A stretch of 64,000 bases of DNA, taken from Shimia sp. (lineage in GTDB: Bacteria > Pseudomonadota > Alphaproteobacteria > Rhodobacterales > Rhodobacteraceae). Position numbers and translations under genes: made by a program. This document shows positions 50,452-59,106 of the stretch, piece by piece. The DNA lies in assembly GCA_024224295.1 (NCBI GenBank), contig JAAENN010000262.1, positions 1-64,000 on the forward strand, written 5' to 3'. Numbering within the stretch: the stretch's first letter is position 1; the number at the start of each line of letters is the position of its first letter. The notes below the pieces were generated by a model. The model was not told the origin of the DNA, did not search any database, and was given only the letters and a program-made list of their open reading frames with translations.

Positions 50452-50778
50452 ATGACAGAACATTTCACGCCTTCGGGTGGACGCGTACTAGACCAAGAAT
50501 TAGACGCGCTGCAACTTATGTTGCGGCGGGTGACGGGCGAGCTGGAGCGGATGAAAATTGCGTTGCAACGTGACGGGCCGTCAGCCACCGCAGCGGGGCG
50601 GCGGGTCTTGGCCGAGGTACGGCAGTGCATGCGATTGGCGCTATTGGTGGAGAGAGACATTGACCAGCGCACCGCAAAAGGCAATTCAGCAGGATACTCA
50701 CAGCTTAATCTCGACGCCGCGCGATCTTCGATCGGGCGCCGCTTGGATCGCCTCCGAACCGCGCGCAGTACAGAGTGA
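50452..50778 (+). CDS. GTA small terminase (gp1)
   Basis: A 108-residue protein with helical content (VLDQELDALQLMLRRVTGELERMKIALQR, then RRVLAEVRQCMRLALLVERDIDQR). Size and position match the first gene of the Rhodobacter capsulatus GTA cluster, whose product acts as small terminase. The ATG at 50452 (MTEHFTPSGG) is chosen; a GTG further up has no support. The gene overlaps the large terminase frame. Assignment leans on position, since the sequence itself is poorly conserved. Confidence 0.75.
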   Translation: MTEHFTPSGGRVLDQELDALQLMLRRVTGELERMKIALQRDGPSATAAGRRVLAEVRQCMRLALLVERDIDQRTAKGNSAGYSQLNLDAARSSIGRRLDRLRTARSTE

Positions 50779-52069
50779 GTTTTTGGACAGCCTGACGGAG
50801 GGGGAGCTTTTGGCGCTCCCCTTTTTGTTTGAGTTCTGGGCTATGCCGCATCAGTTGCCGCCAGAAGGTAACTGGAAGACCTGGGTGATCCTTGGTGGGC
50901 GCGGGGCGGGTAAGACGCGGGCCGGGGCCGAATGGGTGCGGTCGATGGTGGAGGGGGCCAGACCGCTGGATGCGGGGCGCGCACGGCGGGTGGCTTTGGT
51001 GGGTGAAACCATTGATCAAGTGCGTGAGGTGATGATTTTTGGCGAAAGTGGCTTGATAGCCTGTGCGCCGCCTGATCGACGACCAGTTTGGGAGGCGGGG
51101 CGGCGGCGATTGGTATGGCCGAATGGTGCGGTGGCGCAGGCGTTTTCAGCGCATGACCCGGAGAGCCTACGCGGACCTCAATTTGATGCAGCTTGGGTCG
51201 ATGAGCTGGCGAAATGGCGCAACGGGCAGGAGACCTGGGACATGTTGCAGTTTGCGCTGAGGTTGGGGGAGAACCCGCGCCAGGTGGTGACCACGACGCC
51301 GCGCAATGTGGATGTGTTGAAGCGATTGTTGACGGCGACAACAACAGTGCAGACCAGCGCGCCTACGCAGGCCAATCGCGCCAATCTCGCGGAGAGTTTT
51401 TTGGCGGAAGTCGAGGCGCGTTATACAGGCACACGGTTGGGCCGGCAGGAGCTTGAGGGCGTTTTGATGGAGGACGCCGAAGGGGCTCTCTGGACACGGG
51501 CGCAATTGGATGGGTTGCGATGTGAGGACCTGCAGGAGATGGACCGGATTGTGGTGGCGGTGGACCCGCCGGTGACTGGTCATGCGGGCAGTGATGAATG
51601 CGGGATAGTTGTGGTTGGCGCGGTCACAAAAGGTCCAGTGCAAGACTGGCGCGCCTACGTGTTGGATGACGTGTCAGTGCGGGCCGCCACACCAGATGCC
51701 TGGGCGCGTGTGGCGTTGACGGCGATGGAGACCTGGGGGGCAGAACGCCTTGTGGCGGAGGTCAACCAAGGCGGCGATCTGGTGCAGCCGGTGATCAATC
51801 AGGTGGACCCGCTGGTGCCCTTTAAGGCGGTGCGGGCCACACGAGGCAAGGTGGCGCGGGCGGAGCCAGTGGCTGCGCTTTATGAACAGGGGCGGATTTT
51901 ACATCGAGCTGGGCTTGGTGATTTGGAAGATCAGATGTGCCTGATGACAGCGCAGGGCTTCGTGGGGGCAGGTAGTCCGGATCGTGTGGATGCACTGGTT
52001 TGGGCCTTGCATGAATTGATCGTGGAACCGTCCGCCCATTGGCGCCGCCCGCGGTTGCGTGAGCTGTAA
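50660..52069 (+). CDS. GTA large terminase (gp2)
   Basis: A packaging motor of about 469 residues. Walker A is GGRGAGKTRAGAEW (about 76-89 from the proposed start), Walker B lies in FDAAWVDELAKW, and the nuclease domain begins near DRIVVAVDPPVTGHAGSDECGI with acidic residues Asp and Asp. I propose the TTG at 50660 because GGAG stands seven bases upstream, within gp1; later alternative starts near 50783 or the ATG at 50842 cannot be excluded. It packs host DNA into the particle at no specific site. Confidence 0.88.
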   Translation: MTSAPQKAIQQDTHSLISTPRDLRSGAAWIASEPRAVQSEFLDSLTEGELLALPFLFEFWAMPHQLPPEGNWKTWVILGGRGAGKTRAGAEWVRSMVEGARPLDAGRARRVALVGETIDQVREVMIFGESGLIACAPPDRRPVWEAGRRRLVWPNGAVAQAFSAHDPESLRGPQFDAAWVDELAKWRNGQETWDMLQFALRLGENPRQVVTTTPRNVDVLKRLLTATTTVQTSAPTQANRANLAESFLAEVEARYTGTRLGRQELEGVLMEDAEGALWTRAQLDGLRCEDLQEMDRIVVAVDPPVTGHAGSDECGIVVVGAVTKGPVQDWRAYVLDDVSVRAATPDAWARVALTAMETWGAERLVAEVNQGGDLVQPVINQVDPLVPFKAVRATRGKVARAEPVAALYEQGRILHRAGLGDLEDQMCLMTAQGFVGAGSPDRVDALVWALHELIVEPSAHWRRPRLREL

Positions 52070-52200
52070 GGCAACAGCTGCGCGCGGTTAGAACGCTTCA
52101 ATTTAAGAAAAATCCTTCAGAACTGTTTTTGTCCAAAGCGGACAGAATGAGATGAGCAGGTCGCCAGAGAGGTGACGCAGAGATCCGGGAGCGGCAGAGC

Positions 52201-53385
52201 ATGCTAGGGAAGTTTTTGCATAAGAAGGCCCCAGAGGCGGCGCCTCAGGCGAAGGCCAGTGCGACAGGCAAGGTGGTGGCCTATCACAGCGCCGGTCGTG
52301 TGGCCTGGAGCCCGCGTGATACGGTGTCGCTGACCCGTACGGGGTTCGCTGCCAATCCTGTGGGTTTTCGCGCAGTGCGGATGATTGCCGAGGCGGCTGC
52401 AGCCCTTCCACTGGTGTTGCAGGATCAGCGCCAGCGGTTTGAGACCCATCCGATGTTGAAGCTTTTGACCGCGCCTAACGGGGGGCAGGGGCAGGCGGAG
52501 CTGCTTGAGGCGTTGTACGGCCAGATATTGCTTTCTGGTGATGGCTATGTCGAAGCCGTCGGCGGCGACTTAGGGGCGCCAGTGGAACTGCATGTGTTGC
52601 GCTCGGATCGTATGAGTGTTGTGCCCGGCGCGGACGGTTGGCCTGTGGGGTATGAGTATGCGGTGGGAGCGCGCAAACATAAGTTTGCGGTGGGGGAGAT
52701 TTCACCGATTTGCCATATCAAGACGTTTCATCCGCAGGACGATCATTACGGGCTGTCTCCGATGCAGGCGGCGGCCATGGCGATGGACGTGCACAACAGT
52801 GCCTCTCGTTGGTCCAAGGCTCTGTTAGACAATGCCGCAAGGCCTTCGGGGGCGATTGTGTATCGCGGTCAAGACGGACAAGGCAGCCTATCAGCAGATC
52901 AATATGACCGATTGGTAAGCGAGATGGAGAGCCATCACCAAGGCGCGCGCAATGCGGGACGTCCGATGTTGCTGGAAGGTGGGCTGGATTGGAAGCCAAT
53001 GGGGTTCTCACCGAGCGATATGGAGTTTCACAAGACCAAGGACGCTGCGGCGCGCGAGATTGCCCTGGCCTTTGGGGTGCCGCCGATGCTGCTCGGAATC
53101 CCGGGCGATGCGACCTATGCGAATTACCAAGAGGCCAACCGGGCGTTTTACCGGCTGACCGTGCTGCCGCTGGCGGCCAGGGTCACGGCAGCGATGGGCA
53201 CTTGGCTGGCAAAACATGTTGGCGAAGAGGTTACACTGAAGCCGGATTTAGATCAGGTGCCGGCCTTGGCCACTGAGCGGGACGCGCAATGGGCGCGGGT
53301 GGCAGGGGCTGACTTCCTGTCGGATTCAGAGAAGCGACGATTGCTTGGTTTGCCAGCGCAGTCGGACGAGGGCGCGCATGGGTGA
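52201..53385 (+). CDS. GTA portal protein (gp3, HK97 family)
   Basis: A 394-residue portal. The HK97-type core shows NPVGFRAVRMIAEAAAALPLVL near residue 42, NGGQGQAELLEALYGQILLSGDGYVEAV near 93, the YGLSPMQAAAMAMDVHN segment near 183, and the conserved IPGDATYANYQEANRAFYRLTVLPLAARV near 300. It forms the ring through which DNA enters the head. The stop overlaps the next gene. Confidence 0.93.
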   Translation: MLGKFLHKKAPEAAPQAKASATGKVVAYHSAGRVAWSPRDTVSLTRTGFAANPVGFRAVRMIAEAAAALPLVLQDQRQRFETHPMLKLLTAPNGGQGQAELLEALYGQILLSGDGYVEAVGGDLGAPVELHVLRSDRMSVVPGADGWPVGYEYAVGARKHKFAVGEISPICHIKTFHPQDDHYGLSPMQAAAMAMDVHNSASRWSKALLDNAARPSGAIVYRGQDGQGSLSADQYDRLVSEMESHHQGARNAGRPMLLEGGLDWKPMGFSPSDMEFHKTKDAAAREIALAFGVPPMLLGIPGDATYANYQEANRAFYRLTVLPLAARVTAAMGTWLAKHVGEEVTLKPDLDQVPALATERDAQWARVAGADFLSDSEKRRLLGLPAQSDEGAHG

Positions 53386-53605
53386 TCCGCGATACGGTTT
53401 CGAGAGTTTTGACTGCGCGCCGGGCCTGCGGCTTGAAGCGCATGAGAGGGTGGCGAAGTTGCAGTTTGAGAGTTTGAACCGGCGTTTGGACAAGATCGAG
53501 CAGTTGATTGAGCGGTTAGAGCGGCGGTTGTGGCTAACGGTGTATGGTGTTGTCGGGGTGATCCTGGCGCAGGCGTTTCAGTCGATTTTAGATGTGACGC
53601 CATGA
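53378..53605 (+). CDS. GTA small protein gp3.5
   Basis: A 75-residue protein between portal and protease genes. It has a helical segment (RVAKLQFESLNRRLDKIEQLIERLERRLWL) running into a hydrophobic helix (LTVYGVVGVILAQAFQSIL), so it may be membrane associated. The ATG overlaps the end of the portal gene and its stop overlaps the first possible protease start. Orthologous small genes are annotated at this position in roseobacter GTA clusters; the role is unknown. Confidence 0.75.
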   Translation: MGDPRYGFESFDCAPGLRLEAHERVAKLQFESLNRRLDKIEQLIERLERRLWLTVYGVVGVILAQAFQSILDVTP

Positions 53606-53619
53606 GTGAGGAGTGTGTG

Positions 53620-54165
53620 ATGCAAGACAGCGGGTTAGAGCGGAAATTTGCACGATTTGGCGACGGATTGAACGTCGAAGACGGGCAGGTGATCAGCGGG
53701 TATGCGAGCCTGTTTGGTGCAGCGGATCGTGGTGGCGACATTGTACAAAAAGGAGCCTATGGCGCGTCTTTGGAGCGACTGTCCAAAGAGGGGCGGCAGG
53801 TGAAGATGCTGTGGCAGCATGATCCGGCGCAACCCATCGGTCTTTGGGAAGAGGTGCGCGAAGATAGCCGTGGACTTTGGGTCAAAGGGCGGTTGCTGGA
53901 CAATGTGGCCAAGGGGCGCGAAGCGGCAGCCCTGATAGCAGCGGGTGCAATTGAAGGCTTGTCGATTGGCTACCGCACCAAGAAAGCCAGCAAAAATACA
54001 AAGGGCCAGCGGCTCTTGACGGAACTGGAGCTTTGGGAGGTGTCGCTTGTGACCTTTCCGATGCTGCCCAGTGCGCGGGTAACCGCGAAGGAGGACGCTT
54101 TTCTGCCCTTGCGGGAAGCGGCGGCCTATCTGCGGAGCATCAGCCGCGGGATGGTGGCGCAGTAA
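53620..54165 (+). CDS. GTA prohead protease (gp4, HK97 family)
   Basis: A protease of about 181 residues that trims the capsid protein. The family core is visible: ISGYASLFGAADRGGDIVQKGAYGASL, the conserved MLWQHDPAQPIGLWEEVRED with its histidine (about residue 68), GAIEGLSIGYRTKKA, and LELWEVSLVTFPM. I prefer the ATG at 53620 (MQDSGLE), which has GGAG seven bases upstream; an ATG at 53602 overlapping the gp3.5 stop is the alternative. Confidence 0.9.
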   Translation: MQDSGLERKFARFGDGLNVEDGQVISGYASLFGAADRGGDIVQKGAYGASLERLSKEGRQVKMLWQHDPAQPIGLWEEVREDSRGLWVKGRLLDNVAKGREAAALIAAGAIEGLSIGYRTKKASKNTKGQRLLTELELWEVSLVTFPMLPSARVTAKEDAFLPLREAAAYLRSISRGMVAQ

Positions 54166-54190
54166 GCGCCAGAACAAAAACGGGAAGTCA

Positions 54191-55369
54191 GTGATGAATA
54201 AGACCGAGACAGAGTCTCGGATCGGGGAAGGCGTGTCTCCGGTCCAGGAAATAAAATCTGCTGTGGCAGAGTTCGCAAGCAGTTTCAATGCCTTTCGAGG
54301 TGACATTCACGCGGAATTCAAACAACAGAAAGAGCGATTGACCATGCTTGAACGCAAATCGACACAGGCGGCACGGCCGCATTTGGCGGCGGCAACGGAC
54401 TTTGATGCGCCACATCAGAAAGCTTTCGATGCCTATCTACGCTCTGGCGAAGATGATGGGTTGCGTGGCTTGGAGCTTGAAGGCAAAGCCATGTCCACTG
54501 CTGTGAACAGCGATGGCGGCTTTCTGGTGGATCCTCAGACCGCAGAGACCATCAAGTCGGTACTAAACAGCACTGCCAGCATCCGTGGGATTGCCAATGT
54601 AGTGACTGTGGAGGCGGGCTCCTATGATGTGCTGATCGACAGTTCGGAAACCGGAGCGGGCTGGTTTTATGATGCCACGGCGACCACCGAGACCGGCACG
54701 CCGACTATTGAGCGCATTGCCATTCCACTGCATGAGCTGTCGGCGTTGCCAAAGGCGTCTCAGCGGTTGTTGGATGACAGCGCGTTTGACATTGAGGCGT
54801 GGCTGGCAGGGCGCATTGCCGACAAATTCGCACGGGCGGAGGCCGCGGCCTTTATCACGGGAGATGGTGTCGATAAGCCAACCGGTATTCTAACGCATAC
54901 GGCGGTGGATGATGCCAGCTGGAGCTGGGGTAATATCGGGTATGTGGTCACAGGCGTAGACGGAGATTTCAACGGCGGGGATGCGCTGGTGGATCTGGTT
55001 TATGCGTTGGGGGCGCAATACCGCGCCAATGGCAGTTTTGTGATGAATTCCAAAACGGCTGGTGCGGTGCGAAAGCTGAAAGACGCGGACGGACGCTTCC
55101 TGTGGTCTGATGGATTGGCAGCGGGCGAGCCTGCGAGGTTGCTTGGTTATCCGGTGCTGATTGCAGAAGACATGCCAGATATTGCGAGCGGTGCGGATGC
55201 CATAGCCTTTGGCGATTTTCGGCCGGTTACACCGTGGCAGAGCGGCCGGACCTGCGCGTGTTGCGCGACCCGTTCAGCGCCAAGCCACATGTGCTGTTCT
55301 ATGCGACCAAGCGTATTGGTGGCGATGTCAGTGACTTTGCCGCGATCAAGCTGCTGCGCTTTGCGGTGA
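54191..55369 (+). CDS. GTA major capsid protein (gp5, HK97 family), C-terminus frameshifted
   Basis: As written this encodes 392 residues: an N-terminal helical scaffold region (to about 80) and the HK97 shell domain, including NSDGGFLVDPQTAETI, ETGAGWFYDATATTETGTPTIERIAIPLHELSALPKASQRLLDD and ITGDGVDKPTGIL. From about residue 344 (after AIAFGDFR) the frame yields a Cys- and Ser-rich tail unlike any capsid. Restoring one base at 55225-55227 (CCGGTT to CCGGGTT) gives YTVAERPDLRVLRDPFSAK and runs to KLLRFAVS with a stop at 55372-55374, the expected C-terminus. So this is a one-base deletion, real or an assembly error. Confidence 0.9.
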   Translation: MMNKTETESRIGEGVSPVQEIKSAVAEFASSFNAFRGDIHAEFKQQKERLTMLERKSTQAARPHLAAATDFDAPHQKAFDAYLRSGEDDGLRGLELEGKAMSTAVNSDGGFLVDPQTAETIKSVLNSTASIRGIANVVTVEAGSYDVLIDSSETGAGWFYDATATTETGTPTIERIAIPLHELSALPKASQRLLDDSAFDIEAWLAGRIADKFARAEAAAFITGDGVDKPTGILTHTAVDDASWSWGNIGYVVTGVDGDFNGGDALVDLVYALGAQYRANGSFVMNSKTAGAVRKLKDADGRFLWSDGLAAGEPARLLGYPVLIAEDMPDIASGADAIAFGDFRPVTPWQSGRTCACCATRSAPSHMCCSMRPSVLVAMSVTLPRSSCCALR

Positions 55370-55374
55370 GCTGA

Positions 55375-55514
55375 TTTCCTGGGTGGGTGGGGCGCGCGAG
55401 CGCCATCATCCGGGCGCGCGTCGGACTACGCACGTTGTCTGGCTTACCCCCTCCGTTAAAGCGACGTGAGGACGCGCGCCCAACAAAGACCATCGAGAGT
55501 TTTGGAGTTGTTCC
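55375..55514. other. gap between GTA capsid and connector genes
   Basis: About 140 bases without a gene. It contains a GC-rich stretch with two copies of GGGCGCGCG-like sequence near 55390-55420 that could fold, perhaps uncoupling the abundant capsid message from later genes, but pairing is not extensive. Confidence 0.3.
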
Positions 55515-56114
55515 ATGATGTTAGTCGAAGAGACCTCGGTGCCAACGGAGGCACTGCCGGTTCAAGAGTTTCGAGATCACCTGCGGTTAGGAAGCGGGTT
55601 TTCCGACGATACGTTGCAGGACAGCGTTTTGGAAAGCTATTTGCGCGCAGCAATCAGTGCGGTGGAGGCGCGCACCGGAAAAGTCATGTTTCAACAGACT
55701 TTTGGTTGGAAGGTTTACGGGTGGCGTGACAGTGCCGCCAATACCCTGCCGGTGGCGCCGGTGTCTGAGGTTTTGGAAGTGACGCTAGAAGATGCGCAAG
55801 AGACTGTGGTTTCGGTGGCTTCCAGCGCTTACCGATTGATCAGTGATGCGCATGCGCCGGGTTTGAGGGGCGTCTCTGGGGCATTGCCGCGTATTCCAAA
55901 TGACGGAAGTGCCACTGTGCGGTTTGTTGCGGGATATGGCACGGAGTGGTCTCACAGTCCTGCAGATATGCGTCAAGCGGTGCTGTTGTTGGCTGCGCAT
56001 TACTATGAGTTCCGGCACGAAACAAATTTGAGTGAAGGGTGCATGCCATTTGGCGTGGTTAGTCTGTTGGAACGCTACCGTCCACTGCGTTTGGGCGCGG
56101 GAGCAATGTCATGA
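55515..56114 (+). CDS. GTA head-tail connector protein (gp6)
   Basis: A 199-residue protein. The N-terminal helical pattern EFRDHLRLGSGFSDDTLQDSVLESYLRAAISAVEARTGKV matches the phage gp6-like adaptor, and the later ADMRQAVLLLAAHYYEFRHE helix is also typical. The insert between the two helical parts is longer than in many phages, as in other GTA gp6. It starts with tandem ATG codons and its stop overlaps gp7. Confidence 0.87.
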   Translation: MMLVEETSVPTEALPVQEFRDHLRLGSGFSDDTLQDSVLESYLRAAISAVEARTGKVMFQQTFGWKVYGWRDSAANTLPVAPVSEVLEVTLEDAQETVVSVASSAYRLISDAHAPGLRGVSGALPRIPNDGSATVRFVAGYGTEWSHSPADMRQAVLLLAAHYYEFRHETNLSEGCMPFGVVSLLERYRPLRLGAGAMS

Positions 56115-56452
56115 CTGGCGCGGTGACATTGTCGCGGCGCTTGTTGCTTGAGCGTCCCTTAGCAACACCGGACGGGGCGGGTGGATTTGTGCAGACCTGG
56201 GAAACACTGGGCACGGTTTGGGCCGAAGTGGTGACGCGTAGCGGGCGTGCAACAGATGGCGGGGTTATGTCGCTGGCGGGGGCCAAGTATCGGATCACTT
56301 TGCGGGGGGCGCCATGGGGCGCGGCACAGCGGCCAACGTCAGAGTGTCGGTTCCGAGAGGGCGATCGGGTTTTTGCCATTGAGGCGGTGACGGAAAAGGA
56401 CGGGCACGGCCGGTATCTGGTCTGTCACGCCACAGAAGAGGTGGCATCATGA
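56111..56452 (+). CDS. GTA head-closure protein (gp7)
   Basis: A 113-residue beta-rich protein. Recognisable are RRLLLERPLATPDGAGGFVQTWETLGTVWAEV (head-tail adaptor family) and KYRITLRGAPWGAAQRPTSECRFREGDRVFAIEAVTEKDGHGRYLVC. It overlaps both neighbours by four bases. It closes the head after packaging and links to the tail. Confidence 0.87.
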   Translation: MTGAVTLSRRLLLERPLATPDGAGGFVQTWETLGTVWAEVVTRSGRATDGGVMSLAGAKYRITLRGAPWGAAQRPTSECRFREGDRVFAIEAVTEKDGHGRYLVCHATEEVAS

Positions 56453-56865
56453 GTTACGGGGTAGGTGCGGCGTTGCAGGAGGCTGTTTTTGGCGCGTTGG
56501 AGACGGATGTTTCCCTCAATACCTTGGTTGGTAACGATATATTTGATCAGCTACCAGTCGGTAAGGTGCCAGATTTGTTTGTGTCGATCGGGCCGGAAAC
56601 CGTGTTGGATCGTTCAGATAAGGATGTGGGCGGTGCAGAGCATAGATTTGTGGTGTCCGTGATTGGCGACGCCAGCGGATTTTCCAGGGTGAAGGCCGCT
56701 GCGGCTGCTGTGAGCGACGTTCTTATCGGCTTGGATGCCAGTCTGAGCCGGGGGCGGTTGGTTTATCTGCGGTTTGACCGGGCGGTGGTGAAACGGGACG
56801 GGCGCAAGAACCTGCGCCGGGTGGATCTGCGCTTTGTTGCGCGGGTGGAAGATAATCATATCTAG
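56449..56865 (+). CDS. GTA tail terminator, DUF3168 (gp8)
   Basis: A 138-residue protein with the DUF3168 pattern: ALQEAVFGALETDVSLNTLVGNDIFDQLP at the start, PDLFVSIGPETVLDRSD, then HRFVVSVIGDASGFSRVKAAAAAVSDVL and a C-terminal strand YLRFDRAVVKRDGRKNLRRVDLRFVARVE. In phages these proteins end the tail tube at the head side. Confidence 0.88.
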   Translation: MSYGVGAALQEAVFGALETDVSLNTLVGNDIFDQLPVGKVPDLFVSIGPETVLDRSDKDVGGAEHRFVVSVIGDASGFSRVKAAAAAVSDVLIGLDASLSRGRLVYLRFDRAVVKRDGRKNLRRVDLRFVARVEDNHI

Positions 56866-56879
56866 TTTGGAGAGACACC

Positions 56880-57293
56880 ATGGGTGCGCAAAACGGCAAA
56901 GACCTATTGATCAAGGTGGATTTGACCGGCGACGGGCAGTTTGAAACCGTGGCGGGGCTACGTGCGACGCGGATCAGTTTCAACGCAGAAAGCGTCGATG
57001 TGACGTCGCTGGAAAGTCAGGGCGGGTGGCGTGAGCTGCTGGCCGGGGCGGGGGTGAAGTCTGCGGGCATTAGCGGATCTGGTGTGTTTAAGGATTCCAA
57101 CACGGATGAACGCGCACGGCAGATTTTCTTTGATGGGGAAACACCGGATTTTCAGGTGATCATTCCTGATTTTGGCATCGTTGAGGGTGCGTTTCAGATC
57201 ACATCAATTGAGTACGCGGGAAGTCACAACGGCGAAGCAACCTACGAGATGGCGATGGCCAGTGCTGGGGCGCTGACCTTCACGGCGGTGTGA
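56880..57293 (+). CDS. GTA major tail protein (gp9)
   Basis: A 137-residue tube protein. It starts MGAQNGKDLLIKVDLTGDGQFETVAGLRATRISFNAESVDVTS and includes GWRELLAGAGVKSAGISGSGVFKDSNTDERARQIFFDG and the closing SHNGEATYEMAMASAGALTFTAV, all typical of TP901-1-type major tail proteins. GGAGAGAC precedes the ATG. Confidence 0.92.
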   Translation: MGAQNGKDLLIKVDLTGDGQFETVAGLRATRISFNAESVDVTSLESQGGWRELLAGAGVKSAGISGSGVFKDSNTDERARQIFFDGETPDFQVIIPDFGIVEGAFQITSIEYAGSHNGEATYEMAMASAGALTFTAV

Positions 57294-57631
57294 GCATGGC
57301 CAATCCCTATGCTGGTGAGGTGGCGCTGACGATTGATGGTCGGCGGTACGTGTTGAAGTTGACGCTTGGCGCGTTGGCCGAGTTGGAGGCGGGGTTGGGG
57401 GAAGAGACCCTTGTTGCGTTGATTGGCCGGTTTGAAAGTGGCGGTTTTGCCTCGCGGGATGTGTTGGCGTTGATCGTGGCTGGGCTGCGGGGCGGCGGTT
57501 GGCAGGGGGATGCAAAAGACCTCATGCAGACCGAGATCAATGGCGGAGCTCTCGAGGCCGCGAAGGTCGCGGCTCAGTTGTTGGTGCGGGCGTTTGGCCC
57601 GATAGGCGTGTCGGACGATGGCCCGGTTTGA
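57290..57631 (+). CDS. GTA gp10, tail assembly protein
   Basis: A 113-residue protein (GTG start overlapping the gp9 stop as GTGA; an ATG two codons later, MANPYAGE, is an alternative). GTA family traits: GEVALTIDGRRYVLKLTLGALAELEAGLGEETLVALIGRF followed by ALIVAGLRGGGW. In GTAs and tailed phages the pair gp10/gp10.1 probably acts as tail assembly chaperones for the tape measure. Confidence 0.85.
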   Translation: MSMANPYAGEVALTIDGRRYVLKLTLGALAELEAGLGEETLVALIGRFESGGFASRDVLALIVAGLRGGGWQGDAKDLMQTEINGGALEAAKVAAQLLVRAFGPIGVSDDGPV

Positions 57632-57818
57632 TTGGCCCGTGTTGCTGCAGGCCGGAGTACATGGACTGGGCCTGAAACCAGCAGAGTTCTGGCAGCTCAC
57701 CCCGGCAGAGTTTGCGTTGATGTTGAAGCCCTCGGGGGCGCAGAGGATGACGCGGTCCGGGTTTGAAAGCTTGATGGCTGCATATCCCGACACAGAGGAA
57801 GGATCACGGCATGGATGA
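57618..57818 (+). CDS. GTA gp10.1, tail assembly chaperone
   Basis: A 66-residue protein. Its family traits are LGLKPAEFWQLTPAEFALML and the closing RMTRSGFESLMAAYP. It overlaps gp10 by 14 bases and the tape measure gene by eight. Small proteins of this kind, often annotated as phage tail assembly chaperones, lie here in all known alphaproteobacterial GTA clusters. Confidence 0.85.
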   Translation: MARFDWPVLLQAGVHGLGLKPAEFWQLTPAEFALMLKPSGAQRMTRSGFESLMAAYPDTEEGSRHG

Positions 57819-58464
57819 TTTGGACGCCTTTGAAGGGCAAGTGGACGCGCTGGAAGTGAGCCTAGGGCAAGCGACCGCAATGGTGGCCGACTTTGACGGT
57901 GAATTGCGTCGTATGCAACAGGCGCTGGACGCAACCGGACAGGATGTGGCCTCTCTTGAGAAGGGTATTAGTCGCGGGCTGCGCAAGGCATTTGACGGAT
58001 TGGTGTTTGACGGCATGAAGCTATCGGATGCACTGGAGCGTTTAGCGCAGAGCATGATTGATGCAGCTTACCGGGGCGCGTTGAAACCGGTCACTGATCA
58101 GATCGGGCAAGTGGTGTCTTCTGGGATTGGCGGATTGATGGGCGATCTGCTGCCGTTCGCCGACGGTGGAGCATTCACGCAGGGACGGGTGTTGCCCTTT
58201 GCCAATGGCGGCGTGGTCAGCGGGCCGGTTAGTTTTCCGATGCGTGGTGGACGCGGATTGATGGGAGAAGCCGGTCCGGAAGCGATTTTACCACTCTCAC
58301 GTGGGGTCGACGGGAAGTTGGGCGTACGCAGTCAGGCGAGCAGTGGTTCGGTACAGGTGGTGATGAATGTCACCACGCCGGATGTTGAAGGTTTCCGTCG
58401 GTCTCAAGGACAGATTGCCACGCAAATGAGCCGCGCCTTGGGACGGGCTCAGCGCAATCGATAG
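57811..58464 (+). CDS. GTA tail tape measure protein (gp11)
   Basis: A 217-residue protein, short as expected for GTA tails. An N-terminal helical region (DDLDAFEGQVDALEVSLGQATAMVADFDGELRRMQQAL) leads to the family-typical Gly-rich part FADGGAFTQGRVLPFANGGVVSGPVSFPMRGGRGLMGEAGPEAILPL near residues 110-155. It sets tail length and may enter the target envelope. Confidence 0.9.
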   Translation: MDDLDAFEGQVDALEVSLGQATAMVADFDGELRRMQQALDATGQDVASLEKGISRGLRKAFDGLVFDGMKLSDALERLAQSMIDAAYRGALKPVTDQIGQVVSSGIGGLMGDLLPFADGGAFTQGRVLPFANGGVVSGPVSFPMRGGRGLMGEAGPEAILPLSRGVDGKLGVRSQASSGSVQVVMNVTTPDVEGFRRSQGQIATQMSRALGRAQRNR

Positions 58465-58473
58465 GAGGTGAGC

Positions 58474-59106
58474 ATGAGTTTTCACGAGGTCAGATTCCCG
58501 GCTACATTGAGTTTTGGCTCTGTGGGTGGCCCACAGCGGCGTACGGAGGTCGTAACGCTCGTCAACGGGTTTGAAGAACGCAACACACCCTGGGCGCATT
58601 CTCGTCGTCGGTATGATGCGGGGGTTGGTATGCGGTCTTTGGATGACGTCGAAACTTTGATTGCGTTTTTTGAAGCGCGCCGCGGACAATTGCATGGGTT
58701 TCGCTGGAAAGATTGGTCCGATTTTAAGTCAAGTACAGCATCGCAAGATGTGGACTACCGTGATCAGGTGATTGCGCAGGGGGACGATGTTACTTTCGGG
58801 TTCCAGTTGGCGAAGACTTATCATTCGGGTCCACATAGCTACGAACGGCCCATTCGCAAGCCAGTCCAGGGCTCCGTTCAGGTTGGCCTCGGGGGCGACG
58901 CATTAGTGGAAGGGGTGGACTATGAGGTCGACCTAGCTAGTGGAGTTGTGACTTTTGCGCATCCTCCCAATCAGGGAACTGAGATCACGGCCGGTTTTGA
59001 GTTTGATGTGCCAGTACGCTTTGACGCGGACAGTATTCAAACCAGTGTGGCGAGTTTTAAAGCAGGCGATCTGCCAAATGTTCCGGTGATTGAGGTGCGT
59101 GTCTAA
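58474..59106 (+). CDS. GTA distal tail protein, DUF2460 (gp12)
   Basis: A 210-residue protein. DUF2460 traits include FHEVRFPATLSFGSVGGPQRRTEVVTLVNGFEERNTPWAHSRRRYD and ALIAFFEARRGQLHGFRWKDWSDFKS-like sequence near residue 58. The ATG at 58474 is chosen because AGGAGG lies seven bases upstream. Its stop overlaps gp13 by one base (TAATG). Confidence 0.9.
   Translation: MSFHEVRFPATLSFGSVGGPQRRTEVVTLVNGFEERNTPWAHSRRRYDAGVGMRSLDDVETLIAFFEARRGQLHGFRWKDWSDFKSSTASQDVDYRDQVIAQGDDVTFGFQLAKTYHSGPHSYERPIRKPVQGSVQVGLGGDALVEGVDYEVDLASGVVTFAHPPNQGTEITAGFEFDVPVRFDADSIQTSVASFKAGDLPNVPVIEVRV

Noticed and set aside
55385-55425. GC-rich palindromic stretch after the capsid gene as a terminator
   Set aside because: Only CGCGCG is self-complementary and no T run follows.
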